From Streptomyces sp. NBC_00289 (lineage in GTDB: Bacteria > Actinomycetota > Actinomycetes > Streptomycetales > Streptomycetaceae): a stretch of DNA of 64,000 bases. The notes under the pieces are model-generated. The model made no database searches. It was not told where the DNA came from and was given only the letters and a program-made list of their open reading frames with translations. Where the stretch lies: positions 8,060,001 through 8,124,000 of the forward strand of contig NZ_CP108046.1 of NCBI RefSeq assembly GCF_041435115.1, in the 5' to 3' direction. The translations under genes were made by a program, and so were the position numbers. Within the stretch, counting starts at the first letter, position 1. Each line of letters opens with the position of its first letter. Positions 17,970 to 29,750 of this stretch are shown piece after piece.

Positions 17970-19432
17970 GCAGTGTGGGTGAACTGGCGAATCATCTGCG
18001 ACGAGAGCTCGACCGCTACTCGCCAGGTGGAAAGCTCCCGTCGAGTCGGGCACTCGTCGAGCGGTTCCGGGTCAGCCCGGTGACGGTCTCGCGGGCTCTC
18101 GCGCAACTGGCCGCCGAGGGTCTGGTCCTCACCCGCCCGGGCGCCGGCGCCTTCCGCGCCCAGCCGCCCGCCACGACCGCCCGCGGCGGCGACACCTCCT
18201 GGCAGGAGGTCGCCCTCAGCGCGGACGGCGCCGTCGACCTCGTACCGCGCTCCGTGGACGCCTCCGGTGTCCTCGTCTCGCTCGCCGCGCCGCCGCCCGG
18301 AGTCATCGAGTTCAACGGCGGCTACCTGCACCCCTCGTTGCAGCCCGAGCGGGCGATGGCCGCGGCCCTGTCCCGGGCGGGCCGCCGCCCCGGCGCCTGG
18401 GGCCGGCCGCCCATGGAGGGGCTGCCGGAACTGCGGGAGTGGTTCGCGCGGAGCATCGGCGGGCCCGGCGGAGCGGTCACGGCCGCGGGCGTGCTGGTCA
18501 CCGCGGGCGGCCAGTCCGCGCTGACCACCGCGCTGCGCGCCCTCGCCCCGCCCGGGGCGCCCGTCCTGGTGGAGTCCCCCACCTACCCCGGCATGCTGGC
18601 GATCGCCCGTGCGGCGGGCCTGCGCCCGGTCCCGGTGCCGGTGGACAGGGACGGAGTGCGACCCGCGCTGCTCGCGGACGCGTTCCGGGCGACCGGCGCC
18701 CGGGTCTTCGTCTGCCAGCCGCTGTTCCAGAACCCGACCGGCGCGGTGCTCGCCGCCGAGCGCCGGGGCGAGGTGCTCCGCATCGCGCGCGAGGCCGGTG
18801 CGTTCGTCGTCGAGGACGACTTCGTACGACGGCTCGTGCACGAGGACGCGGGCCCGCTGCCGCGCCCGCTCGCCGCCGAGGACCCCGACGGCGTCGTCGT
18901 GCACGTGGGTTCGCTGACCAAGGCGACCTCGCCCAGCTTCCGGGTGAGCGCGCTCGCCGCGCACGGCCCGGTCCTGGAGCGGCTGCGCGCCATCCAGGTC
19001 GTCGACACCTTCTTCGTGCCCCGCCCGCTTCAGGAGGCCGCGCTCGAACTCGTCGGCTCGCCCGCCTGGCCCCGCCATCTGCGGGCGGTGTCGGCCGAGT
19101 TGCGCACCCGCCGGACCGCGATGACGGCCGCGCTGCGGGCCACCCTGCCCGAACTGTCCCTCCCGCACGTCCCCTCGGGCGGATACCACCTGTGGCTGCG
19201 GCTGCCCGAGGGCACCGACGAGCCGGGCTTCACGGCGGCCGCCCTGCGCGCGGGCGTGGCGATCACTCCGGGCCGCCCCTACTTCAGCGCCGAACCGCCC
19301 GCGGGCCACGTGCGCCTGAGCTTCGCCGCGGTCGCCGGCACGGGGGAGATCACGGAGGGCGTACGGCGGCTGCGCACCGCCTGTGACGAGGTGCTCCGGC
19401 CGCCGTCCGACGAGGCCGTGGCCCGCCGGTGA
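17957..19432 (+). CDS. MocR-type transcriptional regulator (GntR HTH fused to PLP aminotransferase fold)
   Basis: Residues 1-75 of this 491-residue protein are a GntR-type winged helix (GELANHLRRELDRYSPGGKL then RFRVSPVTVSRALAQLAAEG). From about residue 120 comes a fold-type I aminotransferase domain with FQNPTGAVL, the Asp of VVEDDFVRRL and SLTKATSPSFRV, where the Lys would bind PLP. MocR proteins sense PLP or amino-acid-like effectors and regulate adjacent genes. Here the target is probably the divergent EamA transporter. Start ATG 17957 is supported by the HTH and the leaderless promoter. Confidence 0.88.
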   Translation: MHENSSVGELANHLRRELDRYSPGGKLPSSRALVERFRVSPVTVSRALAQLAAEGLVLTRPGAGAFRAQPPATTARGGDTSWQEVALSADGAVDLVPRSVDASGVLVSLAAPPPGVIEFNGGYLHPSLQPERAMAAALSRAGRRPGAWGRPPMEGLPELREWFARSIGGPGGAVTAAGVLVTAGGQSALTTALRALAPPGAPVLVESPTYPGMLAIARAAGLRPVPVPVDRDGVRPALLADAFRATGARVFVCQPLFQNPTGAVLAAERRGEVLRIAREAGAFVVEDDFVRRLVHEDAGPLPRPLAAEDPDGVVVHVGSLTKATSPSFRVSALAAHGPVLERLRAIQVVDTFFVPRPLQEAALELVGSPAWPRHLRAVSAELRTRRTAMTAALRATLPELSLPHVPSGGYHLWLRLPEGTDEPGFTAAALRAGVAITPGRPYFSAEPPAGHVRLSFAAVAGTGEITEGVRRLRTACDEVLRPPSDEAVARR

Positions 19433-19475
19433 AAACCGCTCGACGGCGCTGACCCCGGCCTGGAACTCTCCCCGC

Positions 19476-19913
19476 ATGACCACCGCAGCGCGCCTCGCCG
19501 AGGGCTACGAGATCTCCACCGACCCCGACCGTGTCGACGCCGAGTGGGTGCACCGCCGGCTGTCCACCGACGCGTACTGGGCGATCGGCCGGTCCCGGGA
19601 GAAGCAGGACCTGGCGATCGCCGGTTCGCTCAACTTCGGTGTCTACGCGTCACTTTCAGGGGATCAGGTGGCGTATGCCCGGATCATCACCGACCGGGCG
19701 ACGTTCGCCTGGCTCTGCGACGTGTACGTCGACCCGGCGGTGCGGGGCGAGGGGATCGGTACGGCGCTGGTCGAGTTCGTGCGCGAGCACCTGCGGCCGT
19801 ACGGGCTGCGGCGCATCCTGCTCGCCACCCACGACGCGCACGGCGTGTACGAGAAGGCCGGGTTCGCGGCGCTGGTGAAGCCGGACCAGTGGATGGCGCT
19901 CCTCTTCGAGTGA
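19476..19913 (+). CDS. GNAT-family N-acetyltransferase
   Basis: The 145-residue protein shows the GNAT acetyl-CoA-binding motif A (VYVDPAVRGEGIGTALVEFV) and the C-terminal YEKAGFAAL. It is compact and single-domain, and the acceptor substrate cannot be inferred. It lies 43 bp after the MocR gene in the same direction and may be cotranscribed with it. ATG 19476 begins the conserved region; upstream in-frame sequence overlaps the MocR coding region. Confidence 0.82.
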   Translation: MTTAARLAEGYEISTDPDRVDAEWVHRRLSTDAYWAIGRSREKQDLAIAGSLNFGVYASLSGDQVAYARIITDRATFAWLCDVYVDPAVRGEGIGTALVEFVREHLRPYGLRRILLATHDAHGVYEKAGFAALVKPDQWMALLFE

Positions 19914-19991
19914 TTCGAGTGACTTGTCCGCCGGATCCGGCCCCTCCCGGCAATCATTCGCATACCCAGGGTAACTCCCAGGTAACATCCC

Positions 19992-20020
19992 TTGACCTGC
20001 GAACTTATCCGATTCACGAT
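19992..20020 (+). promoter_or_regulatory. Candidate promoter of the phosphatase-like gene
   Basis: TTGACC (19992-19997) and CACGAT (20015-20020) are separated by 17 bp. The -10 is weak, but the predicted start site falls at or next to ATG 20027, so the mRNA would be leaderless. Confidence 0.35.
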
Positions 20021-20026
20021 CGCCGC

Positions 20027-20620
20027 ATGCCACTTCGGGTCACGTTCGTCGCCGCCGCCCGCAGCTCCTCGCTGCTCGCCGAGCGTTTCGAGGACGACCG
20101 GCCGCTGGACCAGGCCGGCTGGGAGGAGGTGCAGCGCGCCGCCCACGACCTGGTGCCGTTCGCGGCCGCCGAGCTGCGCTACTGCTCGCCGACCCCGCGC
20201 AGCCGCAGCACCGGGGACGCCCTGGGGTACGCGCCGCTCGTGCAGCTCGCCCTGCGGGACTGCGACATGGGCCGGTGGCGCGGGCTGACGCTCGGCGAGG
20301 CGATGGCCCGCGAGCCGGAAGCCGTGGACGCCTGGCTCGCCGGGCCGCAGGCCACCCCGCACGGCGGTGAATCGCTGCACGCCTTCATCTCCCGGGTCGG
20401 CGGCTGGCTGGACACCCGGCCCGTCGGAGACGGCGGCGCCGTCGTCGCCGTGGCCGAGCCGTCCGTGATCCGCGCCGCCCTCGTGTACGCCCTGCAGGCG
20501 CCGCCCTCGACGTACTGGAACATCGACGTGCGGCCCCTGTCGACGACCACCGTCACGGGCCGCGCGCGGCGCTGGAACCTGCGCCTCGACGGGGTGTCCG
20601 CTCAGTCCTCGCGGGCGTAG
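20027..20620 (+). CDS. Histidine-phosphatase-fold protein lacking the catalytic histidines
   Basis: The 197-residue protein aligns along its length with phosphoglycerate mutase-like phosphatases (YCSPTPRSRSTGDAL, LRDCDMGRWRGLTLGEA, HGGESLHAFISRVGGWL). However, the RHG motif reads AAARSS and the second catalytic His region reads VAVAEPSVIR, so both active-site histidines are missing. It is therefore probably a non-catalytic pseudophosphatase; relatives in the genus, as I recall them, share this. It is convergent with the DUF6314 gene, their 3' ends overlapping by 19 bp. Confidence 0.78.
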   Translation: MPLRVTFVAAARSSSLLAERFEDDRPLDQAGWEEVQRAAHDLVPFAAAELRYCSPTPRSRSTGDALGYAPLVQLALRDCDMGRWRGLTLGEAMAREPEAVDAWLAGPQATPHGGESLHAFISRVGGWLDTRPVGDGGAVVAVAEPSVIRAALVYALQAPPSTYWNIDVRPLSTTTVTGRARRWNLRLDGVSAQSSRA

Positions 20621-21120
20621 TCGGTGGTGAGCACCAGGTCCTTGGCCGGGCCGCGGACCCGCCACACCGACCGCCAGTGGTCCCGGTCGTGGACGGTGAA
20701 CTCGCCGCGGTAGAGGTCCGCCGCGCACGGGTGATCGGCGACATGGTGCCCGGAGGTCAGGTCCAGATCGTGGAAGGGCCGCCCGTCGGCGAAGCGCACG
20801 TCCGCCGTCGCCGGTGAACTCCCCGACAGGAAGCGCAACGTCCGCTCGGCGGAGCGGGGGACACCCCGCCAGACGAAGATGCCCGACTCCCGGTGCAGCA
20901 GGCCGCCTCCGGCCACCGCGGCCTTCGCGTCCGCCGGGCTGCCCGGCTCCGCCGGGGCTCCTGCCTTCAGTGGGCCCCTCTCCGCCTCCAGCGGGGCGAA
21001 GACGGTCGTGCCGTCGAACCGGCCCTCGTCGCCGCTCGCGAGATCCCGCACCGACCGTGTCACGCGCCAGCTCCCGGCCAGGTGGCCCAGCACGTCGGGC
21101 ACTGGCCAGAACTCGCCCAT
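20602..21120 (-). CDS. DUF6314 family protein
   Basis: This 172-residue soluble protein starts with the phrase VLGHLAGSWRVTRSVRDLASG and contains repeated beta-strand-like segments (GRFDGTTVFAPL, ESGIFVWRGVPR, RGEFTVHDRDHW), as in the lipocalin-like DUF6314 family. The function is unknown. It starts at ATG 21120 and is divergent from the arabinofuranosidase gene. Confidence 0.7.
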   Translation of the reverse strand: MGEFWPVPDVLGHLAGSWRVTRSVRDLASGDEGRFDGTTVFAPLEAERGPLKAGAPAEPGSPADAKAAVAGGGLLHRESGIFVWRGVPRSAERTLRFLSGSSPATADVRFADGRPFHDLDLTSGHHVADHPCAADLYRGEFTVHDRDHWRSVWRVRGPAKDLVLTTDYARED

Positions 21121-21159
21121 CAGCCCTTCCCTCCGTCACATCCGTTGCCACGCGCCCCA

Positions 21160-21188
21160 TTGACGCTCCCCGACCCCCTCTCTATGTT
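21160..21188 (+). promoter_or_regulatory. Promoter of the arabinofuranosidase gene
   Basis: TTGACG (21160-21165) and TATGTT (21183-21188) are spaced by exactly 17 bp, one of the best housekeeping-type promoters in the window. Initiation is expected near 21195, giving a leader of about 50 nt. Confidence 0.7.
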
Positions 21189-21191
21189 GCC

Positions 21192-21226
21192 GTTCGAAGT
21201 GCTGATCGACGTCTGATATTTCGAAC
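21192..21226. promoter_or_regulatory. Paired TTCGAA boxes, candidate operator
   Basis: GTTCGAA (21192-21198) and TTCGAAC (21220-21226) form an inverted pair with centres 27 bp apart, overlapping the predicted transcription start of the arabinofuranosidase gene. This suits a repressor responding to arabinose or arabino-oligosaccharides. No regulator gene is adjacent. Confidence 0.4.
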
Positions 21227-21245
21227 ATCGAGCCGCGGAGTATCC

Positions 21246-23735
21246 ATGTCACGCACCCGTACCCGGTCCCGCTGGAGACTGGGTCTGACGGCCGCCGCCT
21301 GTCTGGTGGCCGCCGCCGTCGTCCCCGTCCCCGCACACGCCGAGGACGTCACCGACTACGCCGTCACCGTCGACCCGTCCGCCAGGGGTCCGAAGATCGA
21401 CGACACGATGTACGGCGTCTTCTTCGAGGACATCAACCGGGCCGCCGACGGCGGCCTGTACGCCGAGCTCGTGCAGAACCGGTCCTTCGAGTACTCCACC
21501 GCCGACAACGGCTCGTACACCCCGCTCACCGCCTGGACGGTCGGCGGCACCGCGCAGGTCGTGAACGACGACGGCCGGCTCAACGACCGCAACCGCAACT
21601 ACCTCTCCCTGGGGGCCGGTTCGTCCGTCACCAACGCCGGCTACAACACCGGCGTCCGGGTGGACGAGGGCAAGAAGTACGACTTCTCGGTGTGGGCGCG
21701 TGCCACGGCCGGCACCGCTCTGACGATCTCACTCGAGGACGCCGACGGGACCCTCGCCACCGCCCGTAGGGTGGCCGTCACGAAGCGCGGCTGGGCCAGG
21801 TACACCGCCACCTTCACCGCGACCCGCACCAGCGGCGAGGGCCGGCTCGCCGTCGCCTCCTCCGCCGCGGCCGCCCTCGACATGGTGTCCCTCTTCCCGC
21901 GCGACACCTACAAGCACCAGGCCAACGGCCTGCGGAAGGACCTCGCCGAGAAGGTCGCCGCCCTGCACCCGGGCTTCATGCGCTTCCCCGGCGGCTGCCT
22001 GGTCAACACCGGCTCCATGCTGGACTACAGCGAGGCCTCCGACTGGCAGCGCAAGCGCTCGTACCAGTGGAAGGACACCGTCGGCCCGGTCGAGCGGCGG
22101 GCCACCAACGCCAACGTCTGGGGCTACAACCAGAGTTACGGCCTCGGCTACTACGAGTACTTCCGCTTCGCCGAGGACATCGGCGCGATGCCCCTGCCCG
22201 TCGTGCCCGCCCTGGTGACCGGGTGCGGCCAGAACCGGGCCGTCGACGACGACGCGCTGCTGAAGCGCCACATCCAGGACACCCTGGACCTGATCGAGTT
22301 CGCCAACGGACCGGTCACCTCCACCTGGGGCGGGAAGCGCGCCCGGATGGGCCACCCCGAGCCCTTCCATCTGACGCACCTCGAGGTCGGCAACGAGGAG
22401 AACCTGCCCGTCGAGTTCCTCGCCCGCTTCACGCGGTTCCGCGCCGCGATCGAGGCGAGGTACCCGGACATCACCGTCATCTCCAACTCCGGTCCCGACG
22501 ACTCGGGTTCGACCTTCGACACGGCCTGGCAGCTCAACCGGGACGCGGACGTCGCCATGGTCGACGAGCACTACTACAACAGTCCGCGGTGGTTTCTCCA
22601 GAACAACGGCCGCTACGACTCCTACGACCGCGGAGGCCCCAAGGTCTTCCTGGGCGAATACGCCTCCCAGGGCAACGCCTTCAGGAACGGCCTCGCCGAA
22701 GCGGCCTACATGACCGGTCTGGAGCGCAACGCGGACGTGGTGAAACTGGCCTCCTATGCACCGCTGTTCGCCAACGAGGACTACGTCCAGTGGCGCCCGG
22801 ACCTGGTCTGGTTCAACAACCACGCCTCCTGGAACTCGGCCAACTACGAGGTCCAGAAGCTGTTCATGACCAACGTCGGTGACCGCGTGGTCCCCTCCAC
22901 CGCCACCGGCACCCCGGCCGTGAGCGGCCCGGTCTCAGGCGCCGTCGGCCTGTCCACCTGGGCGACGTCGGCGGCGTACGACGACGTACGGGTGACGGGC
23001 GCGGACGGGACGGCGCTGCTGGGCGACGACTTCTCCGGTGACGCCTCGCAGTGGACGCACACCGGCGGCGGCAGCTGGAGCGTCCAGGACGGGCAGTACG
23101 TCCAGAGCGACGTGGCCGCCGAGAACACCATGGTCTCGGCCGGGGACGCCCGATGGCACGACTACGACCTGCATGTGAAGGCCACCAAGAAGGCCGGCAA
23201 GGAGGGCTTCCTCGTCGCCTTCGGCGTCAAGGACACGGGCAACTACTACTGGTGGAACCTCGGCGGCTGGAACAACACCACCTCCGCCGTCGAGCAGGCC
23301 GTGGACGGCGGCAAGTCGACGCTCGTCTCCAAGGCCGGGACCATCGAGACGAACCGCGCCTACGACATCGACATCAAGGTGCGGGGCCGACAGGTGACCC
23401 TCTACCTCGACGGCCGGGAGTGGGGCGGCTTCACCGACGACAAGCCGGCCGAGCCCTTCCGGCAGGTCGTCACCCAGGACGGGAAGACCGGCGACCTGAT
23501 CGTCAAGGTCGTCAACGCCCAGTCCGCCGCGGCCCGTACGGCGATCGACCTGGGCGGCGCGAAGGTCGCGTCCAGGGCCCGGGTGACCACGCTCGCGGCC
23601 GCACCGGACGCCGTGAACACGGAGACGTCCACGGCCGTGGCGCCGGTCTCGTCCACCTACGAGGGGGTGGCGGACAGGTTCACGTACACCTTCCCGGCGA
23701 ACTCCGTCACCTTCCTGCGGATCAGGCAGCGGTAG
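21246..23735 (+). CDS. Secreted GH51 alpha-L-arabinofuranosidase with inserted carbohydrate-binding-like domain
   Basis: The 829-residue enzyme has a Sec signal ending at AHA/ED (about residue 35). A beta-sandwich carbohydrate-binding module follows (about 95-215), then the GH51 barrel beginning LHPGFMRFPGGCLVN. The acid/base is Glu384 in EVGNEEN and the nucleophile Glu471 in FLGEYAS. After about residue 585 a concanavalin-like domain (LLGDDFSGDASQWTH, then KDTGNYYWWNLGGWNN) interrupts the normal C-terminal beta domain, which resumes near QVVTQDGKTGDLIVKVVNAQ. It would release arabinose from arabinoxylan or arabinan outside the cell. It has its own promoter and operator-like boxes. Confidence 0.92.
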   Translation: MSRTRTRSRWRLGLTAAACLVAAAVVPVPAHAEDVTDYAVTVDPSARGPKIDDTMYGVFFEDINRAADGGLYAELVQNRSFEYSTADNGSYTPLTAWTVGGTAQVVNDDGRLNDRNRNYLSLGAGSSVTNAGYNTGVRVDEGKKYDFSVWARATAGTALTISLEDADGTLATARRVAVTKRGWARYTATFTATRTSGEGRLAVASSAAAALDMVSLFPRDTYKHQANGLRKDLAEKVAALHPGFMRFPGGCLVNTGSMLDYSEASDWQRKRSYQWKDTVGPVERRATNANVWGYNQSYGLGYYEYFRFAEDIGAMPLPVVPALVTGCGQNRAVDDDALLKRHIQDTLDLIEFANGPVTSTWGGKRARMGHPEPFHLTHLEVGNEENLPVEFLARFTRFRAAIEARYPDITVISNSGPDDSGSTFDTAWQLNRDADVAMVDEHYYNSPRWFLQNNGRYDSYDRGGPKVFLGEYASQGNAFRNGLAEAAYMTGLERNADVVKLASYAPLFANEDYVQWRPDLVWFNNHASWNSANYEVQKLFMTNVGDRVVPSTATGTPAVSGPVSGAVGLSTWATSAAYDDVRVTGADGTALLGDDFSGDASQWTHTGGGSWSVQDGQYVQSDVAAENTMVSAGDARWHDYDLHVKATKKAGKEGFLVAFGVKDTGNYYWWNLGGWNNTTSAVEQAVDGGKSTLVSKAGTIETNRAYDIDIKVRGRQVTLYLDGREWGGFTDDKPAEPFRQVVTQDGKTGDLIVKVVNAQSAAARTAIDLGGAKVASRARVTTLAAAPDAVNTETSTAVAPVSSTYEGVADRFTYTFPANSVTFLRIRQR

Positions 23736-23746
23736 CCCGACCCGGC

Positions 23747-25736
<1,990 letters not shown>

Positions 25737-25740
<4 letters not shown>

Positions 25741-26891
25741 GCGTCACGGCAGCACAGGGGTTCCGGGCGGCGGGCATCGCCGCCGGACTCAAGCAGAACG
25801 GCAACCCGGACGTGGCCCTCGTGGTCAACACCGGGCCCCGCCGCGCCGCCGCCGGCGTCTTCACCTCCAACCGCGTCAAGGCCGCGCCCGTGCTCTGGTC
25901 GGAGCAGGTCCTCAAGGGCGGCCAGGTCTCCGCCGTGATCCTCAACTCCGGTGGCGCCAACGCCTGTACGGGGCCGAAGGGCTTCCAGGACACGCACGCC
26001 ACCGCCGAGAAGGTCGCCGAGGTGCTCGACGGGCACAGCGCGGCCGAGGTCGCCGTCTGCTCCACCGGACTCATCGGTGTCCTGCTCCCGATGGACAAGC
26101 TGCTGCCGGGGGTCGAGGCGGCGGCCGAGGCGCTGAGCGAGCACGGCGGTGAGAAGGCCGCCATCGCCATCAAGACCACCGACACCGTCCACAAGACGTC
26201 CGTCGTGACCCGGGACGGCTGGACCGTCGGCGGCATGGCCAAGGGCGCGGGCATGCTCGCCCCGGGCCTGGCCACCATGCTCGTCGTGCTGACCACCGAC
26301 GCCGACCTGGACAGCGCCACCCTGGACAAGACCCTGCGCGCCGCCACCGCGGTCACCTTCGACCGCGTCGACTCCGACGGCTGCATGTCCACCAACGACA
26401 CGGTGCTGCTGCTCGCCTCGGGCGCCTCCGGGGTCACCCCGGCCCAGGACGAGTTCGCCGCGGCCGTACGCACCGTCTGCGACGACCTCGGACAGCAGCT
26501 GATCCGGGACGCCGAGGGCGCCAGCAAGGACATCAGGATCGAGGTGATCAACGCCGCGAGCGAGGCCGACGCCGTCGAGGTGGGCCGCTCCATCGCCCGC
26601 AACAACCTCCTCAAGTGCGCGATCCACGGCGAGGACCCCAACTGGGGCCGCGTGTTGTCCGCCATCGGCACGACCTCCGCCGCCTTCGAGCCCGACAGGC
26701 TCAACGTCGCCATCAACGGTGTCTGGGTCTGTAGGAACGGAGGCGTCGGCGAGGACCGCGACCTGGTCGACATGCGCTACCGCGAGGTGCACGTCGTCGC
26801 CGACCTCGCCGCCGGCGCCGAGACCGCCACCATCTGGACCAACGACCTCACCGCGGACTACGTCCACGAGAACAGCGCCTACTCCTCATGA
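25737..26891 (+). CDS. argJ: Bifunctional glutamate N-acetyltransferase/amino-acid acetyltransferase
   Basis: ArgJ recycles the acetyl group from N-acetylornithine to glutamate and may also use acetyl-CoA. The 384-residue precursor self-cleaves before Thr180, seen in the conserved [15 protein letters not shown] region, giving alpha and beta chains. Other conserved segments are [40 protein letters not shown] and [14 protein letters not shown] 25737 follows GAGGAG at 6-nt spacing. The stop overlaps the argB ATG (ATGA). Confidence 0.97.
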
Positions 26892-27795
26892 GCAATGTGA
26901 CCAGGAAACACACCGCCCTGCCCAAGGCCCAGATCCTCATCGAGGCGCTGCCCTGGCTGGTCCGGCACAACGGCAAGACCGTCGTCATCAAGTTCGGCGG
27001 CAACGCGATGATCGACGAGGACCTGAAGGCCGCGTTCGCGCAGGACGTCGTGTTCCTGCACCACGCCGGCCTCAAGCCGGTCGTGGTGCACGGCGGCGGC
27101 CCGCAGATCAGCGCCGCCCTCGACAAGCACGGCATCGTCAGCGAGTTCAAGGCCGGACTGCGGGTCACCACCGAGGACGCCATGGACGTCGTACGGATGG
27201 TGCTGGCCGGGCAGGTCCAGCGCGAGCTGGTGGGACTGCTGAACCAGCACGGCCCGCTCGCCGTCGGTCTCACCGGCGAGGACGCGCACACCATCACCGC
27301 CACCAAGCACCAGCCCGAGATCGACGGCGAGTTGGTCGACATCGGGCGGGTGGGCGAGATCACCGCGATCGACACGGGCGCGATCGAGGCACTGCTCGCC
27401 GACGGCCGTATCCCGGTCATCTCCTCGATCGCCCGGAGCCAGGACGACGGACATGTCTACAACGTCAATGCTGATACGGCTGCTGCGGCACTCGCTGCGG
27501 CGCTGGGCGCCGAAACCCTCATGGTCCTCACGGACGTCGAGGGTCTCTACGAGGACTGGCCGCACAGCGACGAGGTGATCAGCCGCCTCACCGCTTCCCA
27601 GCTGGAGAAGCTGCTGCCGGACCTGTCGGCCGGCATGGTGCCGAAGATGGAGGGCTGTCTGCACGCCGTACGCGGCGGAGTGAACACCGCCCGTGTCATC
27701 GACGGCCGGGTCCAGCACTCGATCCTGCTGGAGATCTTCACCGACGAGGGCATCGGCACGATGGTCGTGCCCGACGAGCAAGAGGGGGATGCCGG

Positions 27796-27799
<4 letters not shown>
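26888..27799 (+). CDS. argB: Acetylglutamate kinase
   Basis: The 303-residue kinase phosphorylates N-acetylglutamate and is the usual arginine-feedback-controlled step. It has the amino-acid kinase fold with [43 protein letters not shown] and the C-terminal arginine-responsive region with [17 protein letters not shown]. The N-terminal helix before the core fits the arginine-sensitive hexameric type. Its start overlaps the argJ stop and its stop overlaps argD (ATGA). Confidence 0.97.
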
Positions 27800-28988
<1,189 letters not shown>

Positions 28989-28992
<4 letters not shown>

Positions 28993-29015
28993 TGCGGGGA
29001 ATGAGACGACGATGA
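28989..29015 (+). CDS. 8-codon bridging ORF between argD and argR
   Basis: ATG 28989 overlaps the argD stop (ATGATG) and reads MMRGMRRR before a TGA at 29013-29015 that overlaps the argR ATG (ATGA). It spans the 19-bp gap precisely. As with the argC-argJ bridge it could pass ribosomes from argD to argR, which itself lacks a good Shine-Dalgarno. A chance origin is possible. Confidence 0.3.
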
Positions 29016-29551
29016 GCCAGGCGCAGGATCACGAGCAGACCGCAGGGCCCGCCCTGCCGCAGACCCGCACCGCGCGTCACCGCCGGATCGTGGACATCCT
29101 CAACCGGCAACCGGTCCGCTCCCAGAGCCAGTTGGCGAAACTCCTCGCCGACGACGGGCTGACCGTCACCCAGGCGACGCTCTCCCGGGATCTCGACGAG
29201 CTGAACGCGGTGAAGATCCGCAACACCGACGGCGACCTCATCTACGCGGTACCGAGCGAGGGCGGCTTCCGCACCCCGCGCGCACCGCTGGGCGGGTCGG
29301 CGAAGGAGGACCGGATGCGGCGCCTGTCGGCGGAGCTGCTGATCTCCGCGGAGGCGTCCGCGAACCTCGTGGTCCTGCGCACCCCACCGGGGGCGGCGCA
29401 GTTCCTGGCCTCGGCCATCGACCAGGCGGAGCTGCACGACATCCTGGGCACCATCGCCGGTGACGACACGCTGCTGCTGATCAGCCGGGATCCGGACGGG
29501 GGACAGGCGCTGGCGGACCACCTGCTGCGGCTGGCCCAGAACGGTCACTGA
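29012..29551 (+). CDS. argR: Arginine repressor
   Basis: This 179-residue ArgR/AhrC family protein has an N-terminal winged helix ([20 protein letters not shown] and [17 protein letters not shown]) and a C-terminal hexamerisation and arginine-binding domain with [20 protein letters not shown]. With arginine it binds ARG boxes; such boxes are visible before argC and before argG. It ends the argCJBDR operon and so represses its own synthesis. Residues 1-20 are a variable extension. Confidence 0.96.
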   Translation: MSQAQDHEQTAGPALPQTRTARHRRIVDILNRQPVRSQSQLAKLLADDGLTVTQATLSRDLDELNAVKIRNTDGDLIYAVPSEGGFRTPRAPLGGSAKEDRMRRLSAELLISAEASANLVVLRTPPGAAQFLASAIDQAELHDILGTIAGDDTLLLISRDPDGGQALADHLLRLAQNGH

Positions 29552-29750
29552 CCCGCGCTGTCGTCTTCTTGCTCTCAGCACGCGCGACCATGCGCAGCCC
29601 GGCTGCCCATCGGCCGCTTCACCAGGACCAGAACCCCTGCCTCTGTGCCGAGGGCGGCCCCGTCAACCGCATCGACCCAAACGGGCTGCTGCTGTCCAGT
29701 CGGACCGGACGACGACGCGAAGGCGGCAACACCGTTGAACGACCGGCGGC

